64,000 bases of DNA from the NCBI GenBank assembly GCA_945893145.1, contig CAMDDZ010000011.1, positions 1-64,000 of the forward strand, in the 5' to 3' direction. Of the stretch, positions 1-6,223 are shown one piece after another (within the stretch, counting starts at the first letter, position 1; each line of letters starts with the position of its first letter). The translations under genes and the position numbers were made by a program. The notes under the pieces were generated by a model. That model was not told the origin of the DNA. It searched no databases and worked only from the letters and a program-made list of their open reading frames with translations. Source of the DNA: Rhodoplanes serenus (GTDB lineage: Bacteria; Pseudomonadota; Alphaproteobacteria; Rhizobiales; Xanthobacteraceae).

Positions 1-62
1 CGCCGAATGTCCTTCAGCACTTGTTCTGCGGGCGCTTTGCCCGGTCCGGGTTTCTGTTTCAT
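1..62 (-). CDS. IS3-family-like transposase OrfA, N-terminal fragment (runs off the window)
   Basis: Only the first 20 complete codons are in the window; the rest lies beyond base 1. They read MKQKPGPGKAPAEQ followed by VLKDIRR. From memory of the family, this opening is typical of a common rhizobial IS3-type OrfA (helix-turn-helix subunit). An AAGGAG Shine-Dalgarno sits 68-76 on the complementary strand, correctly spaced for the ATG at 62. It points away from the truncated dioxygenase gene next to it. The family call rests on about 20 residues, so it is tentative. Confidence 0.55.
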   Translation of the reverse strand, partial: MKQKPGPGKAPAEQVLKDIR

Positions 63-137
63 CTTCGCTCCTTGCGGCTACGATGAACCAGAAATCCTCC
101 CTTCGTGAAGTCCCTCAAATGGTCTCAGGGGTGCTGA
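1..137 (-). mobile_element. End of an IS3-like insertion sequence (approximate boundary)
   Basis: This segment holds the start of the putative OrfA and its leader. The reading frame of the neighbouring LigB-like gene becomes open only at 138, just after an in-frame TGA at 135-137, so the IS terminus probably lies between about 120 and 170. I could not see the second end, so the terminal repeat and any target duplication cannot be confirmed. The boundary is inferred from where the dioxygenase frame is lost. Confidence 0.4.
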
Positions 138-1058
138 CGGCGAACAACCGACCAGATTATCAAGCACCACGACCAGGAAGGTCGGCCGGCCACCTACGGG
201 GAACTGCTTGAAAAAGCGGATCCGCAGATGGCCGGCATGGTCGCACCGGCCCAGCTCGTGGAACGGCAGAACCGAGCGCGTGCCGCGAGCCAGCACTTGC
301 GCCAGGTACTGAATGCGGCCGAACTCGACGCGCTGATCGTATTCGGCGACGATCAAAACGAGAGCTATCTAGAAGACTGCCGGCCGGCCTTCGCGATCTA
401 TTTCGGCGATACCATTCGTAACGACAACAAGCAGCATCGTACCTATTCGCATTTGCCGGAGTGGTACATCAACAATCGCGCCGCATTCTTCGAGCAGGGG
501 GTGCCGCGCGACTATCCAGTGCATGCCGGGCTTGCGGCGTACATGATCGAATTCCTGATGGACGCGGAGTTCGATCTCGCCGCCTCGAAATGCTTGCGTG
601 TAGGCGAAGGCGAAGGTCACGCGGTCGCATACGTGCACCGCCACGTGATGAACGCCGAGAAGCCGGTCCCGGTCGTGCCGGTGTTCATCAACACCTACTA
701 CCCGCCGAGCCAGCCTCGGCCACGCCGCTGCTATCGGCTGGGGCAGGTGATCCGCCTCGCGGTCGAAAACTACATGGGGAATGCGCGCGTCGGTGTCATG
801 GCGTCGGGCGGCCTGAGCCACTTCCTGGTCGACGAGGATTTCGACCGTCTGATTCTCAAGGCGCCCGCCGATAAGGACGCCGAGTTCCTACAACGCATTC
901 CGCGCAATAAGCTCATGGGCGGCAGCTCGGAAATTCTCAATTGGGTTGCAGTCGCCGGTGCAGTCGAGCACCTCAATATGAACTGGTTCAATTATGTCCC
1001 AGGCTATCGCACACCCGCCGGGACCGGAACCGGAATGAGCTTCGCCACATGGGCATAG
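138..1058 (+). pseudogene. 5'-truncated LigB-type (class III) extradiol ring-cleavage dioxygenase
   Basis: The frame is open from 138, but the first possible start is ATG 228 (276 residues) and no ATG, GTG or TTG lies between them. Protein-like sequence continues upstream of 228 (TYGELLEKADPQ), so the true N-terminus is missing. LigB-family features remain: GDDQNE near residue 41, GGLSHFL (position of the catalytic His in LigB) and GGSSEILNW (position of the metal-binding Glu). The N-terminal His of the family's metal site would lie in the lost part, and GDDQNE carries Gln where LigB has an NDH His. The abutting IS end suggests disruption by transposition. It is probably non-functional. Confidence 0.65.
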
Positions 1059-1524
1059 GCTCATTGCGTGCCGATTGCGGCATTTGATGGCGGGCGGGAC
1101 GTCGCAGCGGGATCTTCAAGCGGTGACCGTTCACGCGGCCAACTTCGGCGGTAACCGTCCATTTCTGACACGTGAGTCAGGCTGCGGCGCTTAGCGCTGC
1201 TGTCTCGATTACTGCATGGCTGATAAGCAAATCGAGCGAGGCGCTTGTGAAGCGGAAGATGACTCCTACTTCAATAGTGTTGCTGGACGCTGTCCCCCTC
1301 CCACCCCTGTGTCCAGCCAAGACTGACCCCAGCGGCCCCCTCCGTCTGGGGTCATGTCATTGTCTTCAATGCAGCGTGACTTCCGCTCTTGGTTTTGGGC
1401 ACATGAGCTAACCCACGCCGGTTATTGTTCGAAATCTCTTTCCATTGACACAGCGCAAAACCCTCGAGCACCAGGACGGCTAGGTTGAATTGGTTTTGCC
1501 GCTCATGAACGAGGGTAACGATCG
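1059..1524. other. Intergenic stretch without a convincing gene
   Basis: This is 466 bases between the dioxygenase remnant and a small secreted protein. Short frames here (for example 1172-1411) show no start signal, no family resemblance and no codon bias. The part around 1115-1175 resembles worn mobile-element termini, but I could not identify one. A perfect 9-bp inverted repeat lies at 1324-1354. No promoter could be assigned with confidence. Confidence 0.5.
1324..1354. repeat. Perfect 9-bp inverted repeat
   Basis: TGACCCCAG at 1324-1332 and CTGGGGTCA at 1346-1354 are exact reverse complements separated by 13 bases. No T-run follows on either strand, so it is a poor intrinsic terminator. 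It could be an operator, a protein-binding palindrome or a mobile-element relic. No partner copy was noticed elsewhere in the window. Confidence 0.5.
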
Positions 1525-1827
1525 ATGCTGACCACGTTGAATCGCGTAACCAAACTATATCTATTCCTCGCACTGGCGTTTGCTGCGCTGGTAGTCTTGC
1601 CGGCCTTGGCGTCGCAGCCGGTGCCGCGGGTAATGGTCGGTTGCGTGACTGACGGTGCATTCATCAGCAGCGACGGCTACCATATCCAGCCGCATCGATC
1701 GGGCGGGACCGCGGTCGACCTGTCGCGTTACGAGGGCCGGCGCCTGCGCATCAAGGGAAACCTGCTTCCTGGTGACGTGCTTATTCTCAACGCGCGGCCT
1801 GAGGATTTGGGCCCGTGCGGGGATTGA
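1525..1827 (+). CDS. Small secreted protein of unknown function
   Basis: The product is 100 residues. It has an N-terminal signal-peptide-like segment (about residues 10-29, hydrophobic, ending PALASQ), which predicts export to the periplasm. The mature part is about 70 residues with two cysteines, one in MVGCVTD and one near the C-terminus (LGPCGD), that could form a disulfide. Its alternating hydrophobic pattern (RRLRIKGNLLPGDVLIL) suggests a small beta-fold. A weak GAGG motif precedes the ATG. I recognise no named domain; similar small periplasmic proteins are common in rhizobia. There is no clear operon partner. Confidence 0.6.
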   Translation: MLTTLNRVTKLYLFLALAFAALVVLPALASQPVPRVMVGCVTDGAFISSDGYHIQPHRSGGTAVDLSRYEGRRLRIKGNLLPGDVLILNARPEDLGPCGD

Positions 1828-1889
1828 CGCGGCGAAAATCACCTCTTCGGGTGAGGTGCAGACTGGCTCCTGACACCAATGTTTGGCCG

Positions 1890-2327
1890 TCAAGGCAAGC
1901 GGGCACCTTCAAAATGGAATTTCCAGCCGGCCGCAGCGATTGCCGTTTCCATTGTGCCGCGGACTTTCGCGTAGTCGAGTGAACCGCCTCCGCCGCCGAC
2001 CGAAACGTCGTGGCGCTCGCCAGAGCGCTTCCAGCCGCTCACGGTGGTCATCTCCACGCTCAATGTGGGTGGCGGAATGCCCCAACTGCGTTCGACGACG
2101 GCTTCGCGAAAGTGCACTATATGATCGGATTCGTTTAGCCGGCATGACATTTGGTAAGCAACTTTCCGGCCGCCCAGCCACCACTTCGCTCGAATCTTTT
2201 CTGCTTCGCCGCTCAATTCATGCTGCCCATCTACGCGTATGCTAAAGCCAAGACCTGCAATTTGCTTCAGCAATTCGGCAATGAGATTGTGCTCGCTGAG
2301 AGCAGCCGACATTGCGCCTGGATCCAC
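1890..2327 (-). CDS. Conserved hypothetical protein (cytoplasmic, 145 aa)
   Basis: The product is up to 145 residues from a GTG at 2327; an alternative start is ATG 2312. No signal peptide or membrane segment is visible. It has a well-ordered alternating pattern (WWLGGRKVAYQMSCRLN, then a stretch rich in Val and Trp) and a glycine run (VGGGGGSLDY). The frame begins 3 nt after the stop of the YARHG-like gene and has the same direction, so the two are probably co-transcribed. I do not recognise the family. Codon usage and the coherent C-terminus (AAAGWKFHFEG) favour a real gene. Confidence 0.55.
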   Translation of the reverse strand: MDPGAMSAALSEHNLIAELLKQIAGLGFSIRVDGQHELSGEAEKIRAKWWLGGRKVAYQMSCRLNESDHIVHFREAVVERSWGIPPPTLSVEMTTVSGWKRSGERHDVSVGGGGGSLDYAKVRGTMETAIAAAGWKFHFEGARLP

Positions 2328-2330
2328 GGG

Positions 2331-2618
2331 TTAAGGCGTGCATCCGATGGATTGTTCAAGATTCCTGATCTGTTGAATGCGATTGCGGACGCTCTGTGTA
2401 AACGGGATGCTACCTTCGTTGTTATAGATGCAGTTTGCATTTCCAAAAAAGTTGATCGCCCGTGCGGTCTTGAAGCAATAACCGGCGTTCTTGTAGTACT
2501 GGTTGCGCTCCTCCCACAGGACTTGGCAACGACTTTGCGCATACGTGCTTGACGTCATCGCAACCGGCCCAACTATCAGCGTGACCGCACAAAAAGCAAA
2601 GCGGCAAAGAATATTCAT
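2331..2618 (-). CDS. Secreted YARHG-domain-like small protein
   Basis: The product is 95 residues from ATG 2618, chosen because a GGAG motif lies about 8 nt upstream; an in-frame ATG at 2627 is less well placed. A signal peptide is evident (NILCRFAFCAVTLIVG, cleavage near TYAQS). The mature part carries the pattern typical of YARHG proteins: a short helix (LWEERNQYYKNAGYCF), then a Cys pair around NANCIYN, then a helical C-terminus. YARHG is an extracellular domain of unknown biochemical role. A perfect FNR/FixK box centred about 114 nt upstream could regulate it. Confidence 0.6.
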   Translation of the reverse strand: MNILCRFAFCAVTLIVGPVAMTSSTYAQSRCQVLWEERNQYYKNAGYCFKTARAINFFGNANCIYNNEGSIPFTQSVRNRIQQIRNLEQSIGCTP

Positions 2619-2725
2619 GTCTTTCATCTCCAGCAGACACTGGCCTATTGAGGCATCACTATGTTCCATAGTGCTCGTTTGGACCAATCAAGCATCTTAG
2701 TTAACCGGAAAATTGCGCACGCGTT

Positions 2726-2739
2726 TTGATCCAGATCAA
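2726..2739. promoter_or_regulatory. FNR/FixK-type box (perfect TTGAT-N4-ATCAA)
   Basis: TTGATCCAGATCAA matches the dyad bound by FNR/FixK/Anr-type Crp-family regulators exactly. It lies about 108 nt upstream of the minus-strand YARHG-like gene. An activator at -41.5 would place the transcript start near 2691 with a roughly 70-nt leader. It might also serve plus-strand genes. Function is inferred from consensus alone. Confidence 0.6.
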
Positions 2740-2863
2740 CGTCAACGCGTTGTAGGAATAAAGCACCGCAGCCTTGCCGTGTGGCAGCTGATGCTGCTCG
2801 CATTGGTGGCACTTTAGCGTGGGGCGGATATCGCTCACACACGATGCCGTCTACTCCGGGTCT

Positions 2864-2877
2864 TTGATCTAAATCAA
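2864..2877. promoter_or_regulatory. FNR/FixK-type box (perfect TTGAT-N4-ATCAA)
   Basis: TTGATCTAAATCAA is a second exact FNR/FixK dyad. Its centre (2870.5) is 40.5 nt from the ATG at 2911, so class II activation would start transcription almost at that codon and give a leaderless message. It is suitably placed to drive the amber-interrupted small gene, the cytochrome c and the 82-residue gene, all on the plus strand. No regulator gene is in the window. Confidence 0.65.
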
Positions 2878-2910
2878 TGCGGATAGGTTGAATGGCGATC
2901 AAAAGAACAC

Positions 2911-3144
2911 ATGCGCACATTCGATCACATTCGTGCCATCGTCAGCGCCATCGGCTAGGTACTTACAGCGCGATTCTCGCGGCCTGCCTTTACGTGTGGT
3001 GATTGTGAACTCAACGCACGATGCGGACAGCCACCAAGCGAGGAGTGCGTCGTCAAGCTTGCCCAGCTTGAGCGCGACCCGATCGGATACGAGCTTCGTA
3101 TGAAGGCGCGCGCCAACATCGTAAGATTCGGCCTTTGGGCCTGA
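2911..3144 (+). pseudogene. Small four-cysteine protein interrupted by an in-frame TAG
   Basis: Reading from ATG 2911 gives 15 codons (MRTFDHIRAIVSAIG), then TAG at 2956-2958. The same frame then continues for 61 sense codons to TGA 3142-3144. The second part is clearly protein-like, with four cysteines in C-x2-C-x5-C-x7-C order (TCGDCELNARCG onwards) and a charged helical C-terminus. It has no start codon of its own before Met near its end. The two halves read as one gene of about 77 residues with one nonsense codon. A perfect FixK box lies directly upstream. The cysteine spacing suggests a metal- or redox-binding role, which is unproven. Amber readthrough or a sequence error are alternatives. 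Confidence 0.5.
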
Positions 3145-3214
3145 TCGTCGTCCGAAGCAGCTGTTGAAATGCTTTCGCCGCACGACAACATCGCACCGGG
3201 ACTCGCGAGGCGGG

Positions 3215-3676
3215 ATGTTCTTGTCGCCTGATGATAGGCTCTCGGTCACCCAACGGATCGTTTTGCGAAGTACGGTCGCATTCGTTGTGGCCTTGACGTG
3301 GCCGCTGGTCGTTGGTCATGACGCGAAAGCGCAAAGCCTTCACCATGGTATCATCGAATATGAAATCTCTTGCATGCCATGCCACGGCATCAACGGACGT
3401 GGTGATGGTCCGAGCGCAAAATCGCTAAAGACTGCTCCAAGCGATCTCACAAAGATCGCAAAAGCCAATAACGGCCAATTTCCAGCGAGGAAATTGGCTG
3501 AGATCATTGATGGTCGTGCAATCGTAGGCGCTCACGGCCAGCGAGAAATGCCCATCTGGGGTGATCGCTATCGCGTGCAGACCGACGCCAGAGAACCACC
3601 CTCTGCGATCGATCGCCGGGCTCGTGAGCAGATCTCCGCAGTGGTCGAATACCTCAGGACAATTCAGGAAAAATGA
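3215..3676 (+). CDS. Monoheme c-type cytochrome, secreted
   Basis: The product is 153 residues from ATG 3215, which has a GAGG motif; an in-frame ATG at 3164 would add 17 residues with no good ribosome site. A signal/anchor segment spans about residues 15-40 (ending HDAKAQ). The heme c motif CMPCH is at residues 53-57, and a candidate axial Met lies in EMPIWG. Size and layout match class I cytochrome c domains working in the periplasm as electron carriers. It lies downstream of a perfect FNR/FixK box and just upstream of an 82-residue gene (4-base gap), so oxygen-responsive expression is likely. The electron partner is unknown. Confidence 0.8.
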   Translation: MFLSPDDRLSVTQRIVLRSTVAFVVALTWPLVVGHDAKAQSLHHGIIEYEISCMPCHGINGRGDGPSAKSLKTAPSDLTKIAKANNGQFPARKLAEIIDGRAIVGAHGQREMPIWGDRYRVQTDAREPPSAIDRRAREQISAVVEYLRTIQEK

Positions 3677-3680
3677 GCAG

Positions 3681-3929
3681 ATGGCCGAAACGGCGAATGA
3701 TCTCGTGCTCAAGTGCACAGCGGTTGCTCGCACGGGAGCCAACTTTCCGAGCATCTGGAAGGCAGTTCTAAAGGGGCACGTTCTTGTTGCCGGCCCGCCC
3801 ATTCAGACTCTCGATGATGAGGAGCGCCCCCAGTTGGAAATTCGGCTCATCGGGGGCCAATGTCTCATCTACAATTCCGGATCTAACGAATACAGCGTGT
3901 CGTGGCGCTCCCGCCGCAGACCGTTTTAG
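3681..3929 (+). CDS. Conserved hypothetical protein (82 aa)
   Basis: The ATG at 3681 lies 4 nt after the cytochrome stop and an AGGA motif falls inside the end of that gene, so the two are probably translated from one message. There is no signal peptide. The sequence has a CTAVARTGANFP segment, a hydrophobic core (AVLKGHVLVAG) and an ELEIRL-like strand pattern, consistent with a compact alpha/beta protein. Similar short proteins occur in rhizobial genomes, but I know of no function. Its partnership with the cytochrome suggests a role in the same FixK-type response. Confidence 0.6.
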   Translation: MAETANDLVLKCTAVARTGANFPSIWKAVLKGHVLVAGPPIQTLDDEERPQLEIRLIGGQCLIYNSGSNEYSVSWRSRRRPF

Positions 3930-4082
3930 CCGATATCCATTCAGACCGACTTGGAAATTGCCCCACCAATAGCTCGCGCGCGGATGATCATGCCACGTTG
4001 ATTGACAAGTTGGCTGTCTAGCGAGGTGCGCCTAGTATTGATGAGAAGCCGACGTTGGCGGTCGGGGTATCGCTATGAAACG

Positions 4083-4096
4083 TTGACCTGGATCAA
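4083..4096. promoter_or_regulatory. Near-consensus FNR/FixK box
   Basis: TTGACCTGGATCAA differs from TTGAT-N4-ATCAA at one half-site base. Its centre is 67.5 nt upstream of the VOC gene start (4157), which would give a leader of about 26 nt for class II activation. This is weaker evidence than the two perfect boxes at 2726 and 2864, but the spacing is ideal. Confidence 0.4.
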
Positions 4097-4156
4097 AGAC
4101 TTAGAGCGCCGTGGATGGTCAATTACAAATAGTGTCGCATCACTGGAATTTGAATC

Positions 4157-4723
4157 ATGCCTTCCGAGATCGGCAAGTCGCCCTCGATCCATCCGCGGCT
4201 TTCGCATTGCGGTATTTATGTCCAAGATGTCGGAAAACAGGTCGAATTCTACGAACGCGTGTTGGGCCTCGTCGTCAGCGACCGGGGTGTCAGTGATCGT
4301 ATAGGTAACGAATTCGCATTCCTGACGGCTGCCGCGGAACATCACCATCAGGTCGTGTTCATCTCTGGGCGGGCGCAACAAGGCGTCACCACGGTGAACC
4401 AGCTCTCATTCAAAGTTTCTGGCCTCGAAGAGCTCAAGGCGATGTATCGCCGCGCACGTGAAGCAGGGGTGCGCGAAATTCGACAGATCAATCACGGCAA
4501 TGCGCTTTCGTTCTATATGACCGACCCGGAGGGAAATGGCGTTGAGGTGTACATCGACACCCCCTGGTACGTGCCACAGCCGCACGGTGTGCCGATCGAC
4601 CTGACACTCCCCAGCGATCAGATTCTGGCCGAGGCCGAGCGCCATTGCCGTGGAACGCCGGGCTTCCTGCCGCTGGATGCCTGGAGAGCCGAGGTGACAA
4701 GCCGGTTGGAACATCGCCATTGA
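4157..4723 (+). CDS. VOC-superfamily protein (glyoxalase / type I extradiol dioxygenase-like)
   Basis: The product is 188 residues. Paired beta-alpha-beta-beta-beta modules of the vicinal-oxygen-chelate fold are visible: LSHCGIYVQD with metal-ligand His17, a second His in HHHQVVF (about residue 80), and the terminal Glu ligand in GNGVEVYID. All three positions used by Fe/Mn extradiol dioxygenases are therefore present, together with a PxGxxVE-type signature. A C-terminal extension of about 40 residues follows. It may cleave a catechol-type ring, but other VOC enzymes share this pattern. The nearest upstream signal is a FixK-like box at 4083, and the IS630 element begins 90 nt downstream. Confidence 0.7.
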   Translation: MPSEIGKSPSIHPRLSHCGIYVQDVGKQVEFYERVLGLVVSDRGVSDRIGNEFAFLTAAAEHHHQVVFISGRAQQGVTTVNQLSFKVSGLEELKAMYRRAREAGVREIRQINHGNALSFYMTDPEGNGVEVYIDTPWYVPQPHGVPIDLTLPSDQILAEAERHCRGTPGFLPLDAWRAEVTSRLEHRH

Positions 4724-4812
4724 CAAAAAGGACGGCCGCGAAAGCGCTCGGTGTTGAGGGGGAGAGCAGCTTGCGCTCAGGAGGCTGCGTCTCGACTCTG
4801 AACTTCGCACAC

Positions 4813-5999
4813 TATTCACGTGAATCTAAAGTTCGCTGCATAATGTTTGCTGCGCTTTGTGGCAGAAGCGTTTCGCTGACGCCAAGATTTGGTCGGCAGA
4901 TTTTGTCCATTTGAACGGCCGGGGATTTTGGTTGTGTCGATCGATGAAGGCGCAGATATCGGCTTCGAGTTGTCTGACGGAGGTATGGACACCGCGCTGG
5001 AGCTGCTTTCTGGTGAGCTCAGCGAACCAACGCTCGACCTGATTGATCCATGATGCTGAAGTCGGTGTGAAGTGCACATGGTAGTGCGGTCGGCGAGCGA
5101 GCCACGCCTTGATCTTAGGAGTTTTGTGGGTGGCATAGTTATCCATGACAATATGGATATCGAGCCCCTCAGGGACCTGAACATCGATCTCTTTGAGGAA
5201 GTTCAAGAACTCGACCGCCCGGTGACGCTTGTAGCATTTGCCGATGACGAACCCGGAGGCGACATCGAGTGCGGCAAACAGCGAAGTCGTACCATGCCGC
5301 ACATAGCTGTGCGTGCGACGTTCGGGTACGCCAGGCATCATCGGCAGCACCGGCTGCTCACGATCGAGTGCCTGGATCTGGCTCTTCTCATCGATGCTGA
5401 GGACCAGGGCTCGGTTTGGCGGGGAAAGGTAAAGGCCAACGATATCGCGTACCTTGTCGACGAACAGCGGATCGTTCGACAACTTGAACGTCTGGCTGCG
5501 GTGCGGCTGCAAGCCGAACGCCGCCCACATCCGGCGGATCGTGGTGTGGGAGAAGCCGGTTTCCCCTGCCATTGAGCGGATCGACCAGTGCGTTGCGTCG
5601 CCTGGCGTCGTACGTAACGTCCGCTCGATCACCGCAGAAACCTGGTCGTCGTCGATCGTTCGAGGTCGGCCGGGACGAGCCTCGTCAAGCAGACCATCGC
5701 AGCGATCCTTCAAAAAGCGACGACGCCACTTGCCAACTGTGTGTTCGTGCACGCCGAGTTCGGCAGCCACCGACTTGCTCGACAGGCCGTCTGCACATCG
5801 TAGAATGACGCGACACCGCTCAGACAGCGAGCGCGCAACCCGGTAACGACGAACCTGCCTCTCCAAAAACGATCGCTCCGGTGCGCTCAGCACCAACGGT
5901 GCGATCGGCCGGCCTCGCACACCTGCTTTCGCCATAAGCGCTCTCCATCAAGGGTCAGAGCGCTTTTATAATGCAACGAACTTGCGTTCCAGATGACTA
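4813..5999 (-). mobile_element. IS630-family insertion sequence
   Basis: The element is about 1.19 kb and contains one intact transposase gene. Imperfect terminal inverted repeats are visible: the left end (4812-4844) and the reverse complement of the right end (5968-6000) share AAGTTCG-Y-TGCAT and a matching CTA outer edge. TA dinucleotides at 4813-4814 and 5998-5999 fit the TA target duplication of IS630/Tc1-mariner elements. It separates the VOC gene from the acyl-CoA operon. The exact outer base is uncertain by a few positions. Confidence 0.75.
4826..5935 (-). CDS. IS630-family DDE transposase
   Basis: The product is 369 residues, full length for the family. The N-terminal third has a helix-turn-helix (SSKSVAAELGVHEHTVGKW) and a second winged-helix-like region (FSHTTIRRMWAAFG). 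The catalytic DDE triad is visible: the first Asp in LSIDEKSQIQ, the second in IVMDNYATHK and the Glu in NQVERWFAEL. It catalyses cut-and-paste transposition at TA sites. The frame is uninterrupted, so the element may still be active. Its stop lies inside the left terminal repeat. The start is the ATG at 5935. Confidence 0.9.
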   Translation of the reverse strand: MAKAGVRGRPIAPLVLSAPERSFLERQVRRYRVARSLSERCRVILRCADGLSSKSVAAELGVHEHTVGKWRRRFLKDRCDGLLDEARPGRPRTIDDDQVSAVIERTLRTTPGDATHWSIRSMAGETGFSHTTIRRMWAAFGLQPHRSQTFKLSNDPLFVDKVRDIVGLYLSPPNRALVLSIDEKSQIQALDREQPVLPMMPGVPERRTHSYVRHGTTSLFAALDVASGFVIGKCYKRHRAVEFLNFLKEIDVQVPEGLDIHIVMDNYATHKTPKIKAWLARRPHYHVHFTPTSASWINQVERWFAELTRKQLQRGVHTSVRQLEADICAFIDRHNQNPRPFKWTKSADQILASAKRFCHKAQQTLCSEL

Positions 6000-6223
6000 G
6001 TTGATCACTGCATAAGTAGGTCTGCTTCCAGACGCGGAGCTGGTTGAGATTTCCGCAATGACTCGAACGACATCTCAAGAAGGGATATCGTCTGGGTCGT
6101 CCGCGCGCTAGGCTCCAGCTCGATGATGTCCGGTGGGTTCGCCACAGTCGTCGAGATGGAGATTGAGAAGCAGCTCAGGATCGCGGCGGCATCGAACGCC
6201 AAATGGTAGCGGGAGGGACGACG

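Noticed and set aside
78-356. 92-residue minus-strand frame over the dioxygenase start
   Set aside because: It overlaps the IS leader and the dioxygenase remnant, which explain the DNA better.
1172-1411. 79-residue plus-strand frame in the first intergenic region
   Set aside because: It has no ribosome site, contains the palindrome at 1324 and has a random-looking composition.
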